From: Marinifilum breve
Lineage (GTDB): Bacteria; Bacteroidota; Bacteroidia; Bacteroidales; Marinifilaceae
Reading direction: 5' to 3'
Length of the DNA: 64,000 bases
NCBI RefSeq assembly: GCF_003202155.1
Contig: NZ_QFLI01000013.1
Coordinates: 81,366-145,365, forward strand
Shown here piece after piece: positions 45,201 through 51,994 of this stretch. Positions within the stretch are counted from its first letter, which is position 1, and every line of letters begins with the position of its first letter. The notes beneath the pieces are model-generated. The model searched no databases. It saw only the letters and a list, made by a program, of their open reading frames with translations, and had not been told where the DNA came from. A program made the position numbers and the translations under genes.

Positions 45201-45329
45201 ACAGATTACTCAGGTGCAGATCCTGAAATCGGAATGGTTTCATCAAATAATTATTTAAGTCGCGGTGTTGATATTGGTACTTATCCACAAGCAAGAACTT
45301 ATGTAATAGGTGTTAAATTAAGCTTCTAA
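42300..45329 (+). CDS. SusC/RagA-type TonB-linked outer-membrane transporter
   Basis: The 1009-residue protein has a signal peptide ending SWAQ. A carboxypeptidase-regulatory-like domain (about 22-100, IPGVSVVEKGTTNGTTTDFDGKY in part) is followed by the TonB-box region MDEVVVVGYGVQKKSDVTGSV. A plug (GLKGRIAGVQV, PLYVVDGVP, DASASAIYGSRGAHG) and a barrel ending YVIGVKLSF complete it. It works with the SusD lipoprotein encoded 18 bp downstream. SusC/D pairs import oligomeric nutrients. Placement after the periplasmic peptidoglycan hydrolases suggests wall fragments or glycopeptides as cargo (inference). Confidence 0.95.
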   Translation: MRKIACLALIMLLGWQVSWAQDVLVKGVVTGAEDGLTIPGVSVVEKGTTNGTTTDFDGKYELTVNNDAVLVFSYIGMKTFEITVGTQTEVNVALEADNVAMDEVVVVGYGVQKKSDVTGSVATVSYEDLEAMPVNSAVDGLKGRIAGVQVVSNSGAPGGSISIRVRGVGSVNGSDPLYVVDGVPTTDITFLNPNDIASFDILKDASASAIYGSRGAHGVVLVTTKSGKKNTPTKVSVDAYYGAKSVINNWETTNASEWLSVQDELNKTRTAPLNLDQVDKDVDTDWFDELTQTATVQDYNININGGTEKLTYSMSGGYYNEEGTVIGSEFERLTARIKSDYQVKDYLKIGTNVNIQSNEKKSVVEGSYHTGTINTAIKLEPVTPVWFNEEAGNYGYSYFTDYPNPVAQINYDNAKRESFRLFANVYAELEPIKDLKFKTSYGLNRTVTDTYDFDPVFTVNANQRNLINKVSRGYYKTVKQTWENTLTYHRSIDRHDFTVLAGFTKEKTRYEDLFGSATNIPNEDEAMRFVGSGADGYYTSGGASELTMMSYLGRINYAYDNKYLFTANFRADGSSRFADGNRWGYFPSVALGWKISEEEFLQDVDWLSILKLRGGWGQIGNENVGSYYLYQTTMSGNSQYRYIFGENEDVYQGYVVNAMKDKNIQWETVESINFGVDAALFDARMEVSFDWFDKNTKDMLLSIPIPYYYGYESGPVVNVGEANNKGVEFSLNWRDQIGSDFSYNLGFNISTYKNEMKSLGSGEPISGGSYYGGSATRTEVGESIGYFYGYKTDGVFQNQAEIDAHADQLGDNSDLQPGDMRFVDVNGDGVVNGDDRTKIGSPDPDYTYGFNIGAEYKNWEFSAFFQGSKGNEIFNAMKTHLYKFDETNKHKDMLNSWTPSNTNTNMPRLNGNDKNNTNRTSDRFVEDGSYMRLKNLMVAYNLPKRWLDKVKLTSAKLYFSGQNLWTVTDYSGADPEIGMVSSNNYLSRGVDIGTYPQARTYVIGVKLSF

Positions 45330-45347
45330 CCAGTAAAAATTAATAGT

Positions 45348-46886
45348 ATGAAAATAAAAATAAAATCAATAAGCAGATTACTATTGGTTGTAAGTGCAGG
45401 TTTGGTGCTGACCAATTGTAGTGATGATTTTCTTGATCAGGACAAATTAGGAGAAGAAACTTCTGACGTATATTTTAATAGTCAAGAAAAAGCAATAGCA
45501 TCCCTAACTGCAGCATATTCGGATTTAAAGGATTACCGTTTTGGATGGTTCTTTTGGGCTTTTGGTGAGACATTAAGTGATAATGCTGTATATAGTGGTA
45601 GTGATGGTGATAATGCAGGTTTTGAACCATTAAAGACTTTTAACGGAACAGCTGATGCTTTTCAGGTGCGTTACAAGTGGCAACTTTGTTACAGGGGTAT
45701 AAATAAGTCTAGTCAGACTATTGAGGGAACTGAACAAATGGATGATGAGCTATTTGATACAGGCATGAAAGCGAGAATTATTGCTGAAGCAAGAGTTTTA
45801 AGAGCTTTTTATCATTTCGAGTTAGTTAGAGCTTTTGGTAGAATTCCAGTTTTAGATCACGTAATAAGAACTGCGGATGAAAAGATTAGTCAATCTGAAA
45901 TTGATGAAGTATATGCTTTTATTATCAAAGAATTGGAAGCAGCAGAACCTAATCTTCCTGTAAAAAGTGCTTATTCAACAAGTGATTTAGGACGTATAAC
46001 TAAAGGTTTTGCGCAAGGTTTTTTGGCTAAAGCGAATTTGTATGCAGAAAATTTTGAAGAGGCAAAATCTTGGGCGAAAAAAGTAATGGATTCTAATGAG
46101 TACGAATTGGACCCTGATTATGCACATGTTTTTTCTTTTGATGGAGAAAATGGTATAGAATCAGTTTTTGAAATTGATTTTATCAATTCAGATACGGAAA
46201 CATCGGCATTTCGTAATAATGGAAACTTCCAGACATTGTTCCAGTTGCCAAGAAATATTACTTATGGTTATGGTATCAATCAACCAACACAAGATTTGGC
46301 TGATGCTTTTGATGCAGCTGGTGATGTTGTTAGAAAGGCTGCAACTTTATTAACTACTGATGAGGTGTATGAAAAAGAAATCCCACAGGGAGTATGGGAT
46401 TGGTATAATGATCAGACGGATATGAATGTTGCAAATGATTCTTTGGATCAATGGAAAGCAAAATTAACATTTAACAGAACAGGGTACTATCAAGAGAAAA
46501 TTTATGTAGCTCCCGAAAATCGTTCAGCTGCTATTCGTAATAATGCTAATAATACTAGAATTATGCGTTATGCAGAAGTGTTATTAATGTATGCTGAAGC
46601 TTGTGCTAAAACTTCTGACGAAGGAAGTGCAAGAACAGCATTGAATGAAGTTCGTAATAGGGCTGGACTGGGAGATATTACAGCTTCTGGTTCTGCGCTA
46701 GTTGATGCGATTTACTCTGAACGTCGATTAGAATTGGCAGGAGAGAATGATCGTTATCATGATCTTGTTCGTACAAATCGTGCAAATATTCTTCCTTATT
46801 GGACAGAGGCAAAAAAATATTGGCCTGTTCCTCAAGCAGAAATTGATAAAACAACAGGTGAAATAGATCAAAATCCTGGATACTAA
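45348..46886 (+). CDS. SusD/RagB family surface lipoprotein
   Basis: The 512-residue lipoprotein begins with a signal ending VLTNCSDDFLDQ, the usual SusD start. It has TPR-like helices (ARVLRAFYHFELVRAFGRIPVL), GFLAKANLYA, and the C-terminal block MRYAEVLLMYAEACAK, NEVRNRAGL and ERRLELAGENDRYHDLVR. It is the substrate-binding lid of the SusC transporter encoded just upstream, and a terminator closes the unit. Confidence 0.95.
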   Translation: MKIKIKSISRLLLVVSAGLVLTNCSDDFLDQDKLGEETSDVYFNSQEKAIASLTAAYSDLKDYRFGWFFWAFGETLSDNAVYSGSDGDNAGFEPLKTFNGTADAFQVRYKWQLCYRGINKSSQTIEGTEQMDDELFDTGMKARIIAEARVLRAFYHFELVRAFGRIPVLDHVIRTADEKISQSEIDEVYAFIIKELEAAEPNLPVKSAYSTSDLGRITKGFAQGFLAKANLYAENFEEAKSWAKKVMDSNEYELDPDYAHVFSFDGENGIESVFEIDFINSDTETSAFRNNGNFQTLFQLPRNITYGYGINQPTQDLADAFDAAGDVVRKAATLLTTDEVYEKEIPQGVWDWYNDQTDMNVANDSLDQWKAKLTFNRTGYYQEKIYVAPENRSAAIRNNANNTRIMRYAEVLLMYAEACAKTSDEGSARTALNEVRNRAGLGDITASGSALVDAIYSERRLELAGENDRYHDLVRTNRANILPYWTEAKKYWPVPQAEIDKTTGEIDQNPGY

Positions 46887-46910
46887 ACCAGGTACATTGT
46901 AGTAGTAGTG

Positions 46911-46942
46911 AAACAGGAGTTCGAAAGGGCTCCTGTTTTTTT
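46911..46942 (+). terminator. Terminator after susD
   Basis: AAACAGGAG/CTCCTGTTT (9 bp) is followed by a T run. No further feature was seen up to 47129. Confidence 0.85.
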
Positions 46943-47128
46943 GTATGATAGCTCTTAATAATTTTTACTAACTTCATGCAAGTTCATTGTTTGTTCGAAT
47001 TCGGGCAGCTTGTGTTTTGCTTTCGAACATTATAAGATGTGTTATTTCCTATAAAATTCAGGTTTAGTTTTTGATTTAAAGTAAACTGAGGGAAGTGGTA
47101 TTCGGTTTGATACAAAAAGATAGATTTT

Positions 47129-48316
47129 ATGAATTCATATCAGTATGCAAAATATTTATTGTTTTTATTGTGCCTTTGCGTTTTGTTTCCACTTAGCGCA
47201 CAAAAAAAGAAGTTAAGTTCTGGCGCATTTTCAAAATACGATAAAGTATTTAGAGGTAACATTGATGATATAAACTTGCCTGATTATTCTGATGGTCCTC
47301 ATTTTTCGTGGATCGACTCGAAAGAGGTAAGGATGTGGTATGTGGATCATTCGCATGAAGAGAATAATATTAGTATTAGGGAAAAGAGATTAAAAATAAA
47401 GTCAGATTCAGTGCAGGTTAAAGGGCTTAAAGGGGATAAGAATAGGTATTGGCTCAGAAGAGGAGATTATCCGGTGCAAAAGGCTGAATTTGGAAATGTT
47501 GATAAAATATTGGTAGTTGGTGATGTTCATGGGGAGTATGATAACTTAATTAAACTGTTAAAGGAGGCAAAGGTTGTTGATGAAGAGTTAAATTGGTCGT
47601 GGAGCGATGGACATGTGGTTTTCATTGGTGATATTTTTGACAGAGGAGATAAGGTTACAGAAAGTCTTTATCTGATTAAGAAACTTCAACGACAAGCAAA
47701 AGAAAACAAAGGACGATTGCATTACTTATTGGGAAATCATGAAATTATGGTATTGATGAATGATGCTCGATATATAGCTCCCAAGTATAAAAAAATGAGC
47801 AAACGCTTAATGATTAATTATCCACGTTTTTTTAAAGAGGATACAGAATTGGGAAAATGGTTAAGATCCTTGAATTCTGCCGTGAAAATTAATGATCTTC
47901 TTTTTGTTCATGGTGGAATTTCACCTGAAATGATTGAGAAGGATATGTCTTTGAAAGAAATTAACGAAGAAATAAGAATGAGTTTGCAACCAGATCATGG
48001 TAAAACTCAGGCTGAATTGATGAAAGAAGTTTATTTCCCTGGCAACCCACTTTGGTATAGAGGTTATTTAATGAAAACACGTAATTATTCGATAATTACA
48101 GATGAAGAATTGGATAAGGTATTAAATTATTACAAGGTAAAAAGGATATTTTTTGGTCATACTGAAGTAGAAACAATTAGGTTTTTAAAAGAAGGTAGAT
48201 TGGTTGCTATGAATGTTCCTATGGGATATGATGAAATAAAATCACAGGTACTTTTAATCGATGGGGACAAATACTATCGCATATTTATTGATGGGAAAAA
48301 AGAAAGTATTGAATAA
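47129..48316 (+). CDS. Secreted PPP-superfamily (Shewanella-like) metallophosphatase
   Basis: The 395-residue protein starts with a signal peptide (LFLLCLCVLFPLSAQ). All PPP motifs are present in order: VVGDVHGEYDN, FIGDIFDRGDK, LLGNHEIM, FVHGG and FFGHTEV. The spacing and the inserted helical segment are those of Shewanella-like phosphatases, which dephosphorylate proteins or small phosphoesters. It is probably periplasmic. The next gene, 13 bp downstream, encodes a CotH-like protein. Confidence 0.88.
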   Translation: MNSYQYAKYLLFLLCLCVLFPLSAQKKKLSSGAFSKYDKVFRGNIDDINLPDYSDGPHFSWIDSKEVRMWYVDHSHEENNISIREKRLKIKSDSVQVKGLKGDKNRYWLRRGDYPVQKAEFGNVDKILVVGDVHGEYDNLIKLLKEAKVVDEELNWSWSDGHVVFIGDIFDRGDKVTESLYLIKKLQRQAKENKGRLHYLLGNHEIMVLMNDARYIAPKYKKMSKRLMINYPRFFKEDTELGKWLRSLNSAVKINDLLFVHGGISPEMIEKDMSLKEINEEIRMSLQPDHGKTQAELMKEVYFPGNPLWYRGYLMKTRNYSIITDEELDKVLNYYKVKRIFFGHTEVETIRFLKEGRLVAMNVPMGYDEIKSQVLLIDGDKYYRIFIDGKKESIE

Positions 48317-48329
48317 ATATTATTGCAAA

Positions 48330-49424
48330 ATGGAGAATGGGTGTGTAATAAGAAGAGGACGAAATCTTATTTTATTATTACTATTATTTGTTTGTACTGG
48401 GAGTGTTTTAAACGCAAATCCAATAACAAAGAAGGATAGAGACAGTTTGTTAAACTTACCACTGTTTAAGAATGAAGGTCTTTTAAAAATAGAGTTAAAA
48501 ACCGATTTGGCATTATTAATAAATGATATTGCAGAAAAAAGAAAATACCACAAAAGTGAATTAAAGTTGTTTTCAGAGAATGGAAAAGCTGATGTTATTC
48601 AGGTAAAAGTAAAAACCAGAGGTAATTTTCGTCGTAGAAAGCAAAATTGTAATTTTCCACCTTTACGTTTTAAAATTCCTGTTAGAGAAGCTATAGGAAC
48701 AGAGTTTGAAGGGCAATCCAAATTAAAATACGTTAGTCATTGCCAATCTTTTGTTGATGATTACGAACAGCACACTATTGAGGAGTATCTTATTTATAAA
48801 ATGTATAATTTGATTTCGAATCACAGCTACCGTGTTCGATTGGCTCAAGTTTCATTTATAGATGTAAATTCTTCAGATACGATAACAAAATTTGGTTTTT
48901 TTCTTGAAGACAAGGATGATGTGGCCTTAAGAAACGGAAAAAACATCCTAAACTTCAAAAATATGAAGCAATATGAGATATTGCGTGAAAATATGGTAAT
49001 GCTTTCCTTGTTTCAATTGATGATAGGTAATGCCGATTGGGATGTAGGGCGATTGCACAATATAGATGTTTTATCAGTTAGTGAGTATAGTATTCCTGTT
49101 GTAGTACCATTTGATTTCGATTGGTCAGGGATGATTAATCACTCATATTACACTCTTTCACCTAAAATTGATCCAAATGCAAAATACAAACGCTTGTATA
49201 AAGGCATGAAGTGGAGTCCCGAAGAATTGGAACAAGCTTTTACGAACTTTAAAGAATTAAAACCTTCTTTTCTTGAAGTCATAAGTGATTGTACTTACCT
49301 AAAAAATAAGAATCGAAATAAATTGATTGATTACATTGAAGAGTTTTATCAGTTAATAAACTCCAAAAAAGATGTTCGGGAGGTAATTGAGAAAAATGCC
49401 AAAAAAATTCCTAAGACTCAATAA
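48330..49424 (+). CDS. Secreted CotH-kinase-like protein (tentative)
   Basis: I use the ATG at 48330, which precedes a signal peptide (LILLLLLFVCTGSVLNAN) and avoids overlap with the phosphatase gene. The 364-residue protein is not firmly recognised. It shows KVKTRGNFRRRKQNCNFPPL near residue 90, the loop GNADWDVGRLHNID near 235, and VVPFDFDWSGM shortly after. These resemble the RGN, the catalytic N-x-D and the metal-binding D-x-D segments of CotH-type atypical kinases. With the phosphatase upstream it could form an extracytoplasmic kinase/phosphatase pair, but this is inference. Confidence 0.6.
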   Translation: MENGCVIRRGRNLILLLLLFVCTGSVLNANPITKKDRDSLLNLPLFKNEGLLKIELKTDLALLINDIAEKRKYHKSELKLFSENGKADVIQVKVKTRGNFRRRKQNCNFPPLRFKIPVREAIGTEFEGQSKLKYVSHCQSFVDDYEQHTIEEYLIYKMYNLISNHSYRVRLAQVSFIDVNSSDTITKFGFFLEDKDDVALRNGKNILNFKNMKQYEILRENMVMLSLFQLMIGNADWDVGRLHNIDVLSVSEYSIPVVVPFDFDWSGMINHSYYTLSPKIDPNAKYKRLYKGMKWSPEELEQAFTNFKELKPSFLEVISDCTYLKNKNRNKLIDYIEEFYQLINSKKDVREVIEKNAKKIPKTQ

Positions 49425-49464
49425 AAATTAGATTTTTTCTTTATAAAATTAAAAATACTTGCGC

Positions 49465-49512
49465 AATCGATAAAAATCAGGGGTTCTACTGTGATTTTTA
49501 TCGATTTTTTTT
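49465..49512 (+). terminator. Terminator between the CotH-like gene and glnN
   Basis: AATCGATAAAAATCA pairs perfectly (15 bp) with its inverted copy at 49492-49506 across a 12-nt GGGG-starting loop, and eight T follow. The remaining 170 bp before glnN are T-rich, with no clear promoter. Confidence 0.88.
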
Positions 49513-49681
49513 GTGATACACCCCTTTGGTATTAGAGGTGGTCTTGCAAAACTTATTTTTTTTATTCATTTTTGTAGAGTATTCTTGAGGGGGGTATTTT
49601 GTAAAAAAAATACTATTTTTTTCTGAGCACACCCTTTGAAAATACATATAACATTAACTATTAACTAAAATTTTTAAGTTT

Positions 49682-51871
49682 ATGGCCACCATTAGATTTC
49701 AAGCGTTGAATGAATTGCTGTCGAGACAGCCAAAATCGGTGTCATTGCCTTCTAATAAGGTGACTGATTACTATGCTGATTTAGTTTTTAATGTAGAATC
49801 CATGAGAAAGTATCTATCTAGAGATGCTTTTAAAGCAGTTATGATTGCAAACCAAAAAGGAGGTTCGATTGACAGAAAAATGTCGGACGGTATTGCTTTA
49901 GGAATGAAATCCTGGGCGATTGAAAAAGGTGCAACACACTATACTCACTGGTTTCAGCCTTTAACTGATGGTACTGCAGAGAAACACGATGGTTTTATCG
50001 ACTATGGTGATGGTGGTAACATGATAGAAAATTTTTCAGGTAAGCTACTTGCTCAGCAAGAACCTGATGCTTCTTCATTCCCTTCTGGTGGTATTCGTCA
50101 GACTTTTGAAGCTCGTGGTTATACTGCTTGGGATGTTTCTTCACCTGCATTTATTATTGGAACAACACTTTGTATTCCAACAGTATTTATTTCATATACA
50201 GGTGAAGCCCTTGATTATAAAACTCCATTATTAAAGGCATTGGCAGCTGTTGATGAGGCTGCAGTAGATGTTTGTCAGTATTTCGATAAAAATGTAACCA
50301 AGGTAAATGCAAACTTGGGTTGGGAACAGGAATACTTCCTTATTGATGAAGCATTGTACCAAGCTCGTCCAGACCTTGCATTAACAGGTCGTACCTTAAT
50401 GGGGCACTCTTCATCAAAAGATCAGCAGTTGGATGATCACTACTTTGGATCTATTCCTGAGCGTGTGACTAAATTTATGATGGATTTGGAGGTTGAATGT
50501 CATAAATTAGGAGTTCCTGTAAAAACTCGTCACAACGAGGTTGCCCCTTCTCAGTTTGAGTTGGCTCCAATTTTCGAAGAGGCTAACTTGGCAAATGACC
50601 ACAACCAGTTAGTGATGGATGTGATGAAGAGAGTTGCTCGTAACCACAAGTTCCGAGTATTGTTCCACGAAAAGCCATATGCTGGTGTTAACGGATCTGG
50701 TAAGCACAACAACTGGTCGTTGAGTACCGATACTGGTGTAGTTCTAATGGCTCCAGGTAAGAATCCTAAAGGAAATATGCAGTTCCTTACTTTTGTTGTG
50801 AATACTTTAATGACTGTATATAAAAATCAGGATTTGTTACGTGCATCAATTCTTACTGCATCTAACAGTCACAGATTGGGAGCTAATGAAGCACCACCAT
50901 CAATTGTTTCTGTATTCTTGGGTGATGAGGTATCTAAGATGTTGAAGAAAATTGTTGAAGAAGTTGGTGAAAAGAAAATGACACCAGACGAAAAAACAGC
51001 ATTGAAATTAGGTATTGGTCGTATTCCTGAAATTATTTTGGACAATACCGATCGTAACCGTACATCTCCATTTGCTTTTACTGGTAACCGTTTTGAATTT
51101 CGTGCGGTTGGTTCTTCTGCAAACAATGCTGCAGCAATGACTGCTTTGAATGCTGCAATGGCAGTGCAGTTGAAAGATTTTAAAGCTGCTGTTGATCGAT
51201 TAATCAATGAAGGAATTAAAAAGGATGAAGCGATTTTCCAGGTTCTTAAAAAATTAATTATTGAATCTAAACCAATCCGTTTTAATGGCGATGGTTACTC
51301 AGGAGCATGGGTGATTGAGGCTAAAAAACGTGGTTTAACTAATATTACTAGTGTACCAGAATCTCTTTCTAAATATCTTGATGCACCTGCAAAAAGATCA
51401 TTGATTGAAAGTGGTGTAATGACAGAGAAAGAATTGGAAGCTCGTGTTGAGGTTGAAATGGAAAAATTCACCATGAAGATTCAGATTGAAGCACGTGTAT
51501 TGGGAGATTTGGCGATTAACCACATTGTACCTACAGCGGTTGCTTATCAAACCAAACTGATTCAGAATGTTCAAGGCTTAAGAGATATCTTCTCAACTGA
51601 AGAGTATGAAGAATTAGCAGGAGCCAGAAAAGAGTTGATCAAAGAAATTTCAGGTCACATCTCTTCCATAAAAGCGAAAGTGAAAGGAATGGTTGAAGCT
51701 CGTAAAGAATGTAATGTTATTGAAGATGGACACAAGATGGCATTTGCATACGATCAGAAAGTGCGTCCATTCTTAGAAGATATTCGTTACCATATTGATA
51801 AATTAGAGCTTGTTGTTGATAATGAAATGTGGCCATTGCCAAAATATCGCGAATTGTTATTCAATAACTAG
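49682..51871 (+). CDS. glnN: Glutamine synthetase type III
   Basis: The 729-residue GSIII has about the family's normal length, much longer than GSI or GSII. Visible elements are SDGIALGMKSWAIEKGATHYTHWFQPLTDGTAEKHD (residues about 77-112, quoted in parts), LGWEQEYFLID, VKTRHNEVAPSQFELAPIF, GVNGSGKHNNWSL, and NRTSPFAFTGNRFEFRAVGSS. It condenses glutamate and ammonia with ATP and would recapture the ammonia released by NagB and other steps. It is cytoplasmic, and a terminator-like hairpin follows. Confidence 0.97.
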   Translation: MATIRFQALNELLSRQPKSVSLPSNKVTDYYADLVFNVESMRKYLSRDAFKAVMIANQKGGSIDRKMSDGIALGMKSWAIEKGATHYTHWFQPLTDGTAEKHDGFIDYGDGGNMIENFSGKLLAQQEPDASSFPSGGIRQTFEARGYTAWDVSSPAFIIGTTLCIPTVFISYTGEALDYKTPLLKALAAVDEAAVDVCQYFDKNVTKVNANLGWEQEYFLIDEALYQARPDLALTGRTLMGHSSSKDQQLDDHYFGSIPERVTKFMMDLEVECHKLGVPVKTRHNEVAPSQFELAPIFEEANLANDHNQLVMDVMKRVARNHKFRVLFHEKPYAGVNGSGKHNNWSLSTDTGVVLMAPGKNPKGNMQFLTFVVNTLMTVYKNQDLLRASILTASNSHRLGANEAPPSIVSVFLGDEVSKMLKKIVEEVGEKKMTPDEKTALKLGIGRIPEIILDNTDRNRTSPFAFTGNRFEFRAVGSSANNAAAMTALNAAMAVQLKDFKAAVDRLINEGIKKDEAIFQVLKKLIIESKPIRFNGDGYSGAWVIEAKKRGLTNITSVPESLSKYLDAPAKRSLIESGVMTEKELEARVEVEMEKFTMKIQIEARVLGDLAINHIVPTAVAYQTKLIQNVQGLRDIFSTEEYEELAGARKELIKEISGHISSIKAKVKGMVEARKECNVIEDGHKMAFAYDQKVRPFLEDIRYHIDKLELVVDNEMWPLPKYRELLFNN

Positions 51872-51893
51872 TTCAAGTCATAATATTTTTAGA

Positions 51894-51930
51894 AAAAGGA
51901 TGTTCATATATAATGGATATCCTTTTCTGT
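51894..51930 (+). terminator. Weak terminator after glnN
   Basis: AAAAGGAT/ATCCTTTT arms (51894-51901 and 51919-51926) have only a broken T tract. Confidence 0.5.
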
Positions 51931-51994
51931 TTTCATAGGTTGTCAATAGAATAAAATATTTATTTTTATACTTTATAATCGAACATATCACATA

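Noticed and set aside
49513-49681. Sigma-54 promoter before glutamine synthetase
   Set aside because: No GG-N10-GC arrangement with correct spacing was found in the region around TGGTATTAG...CTTGCA.
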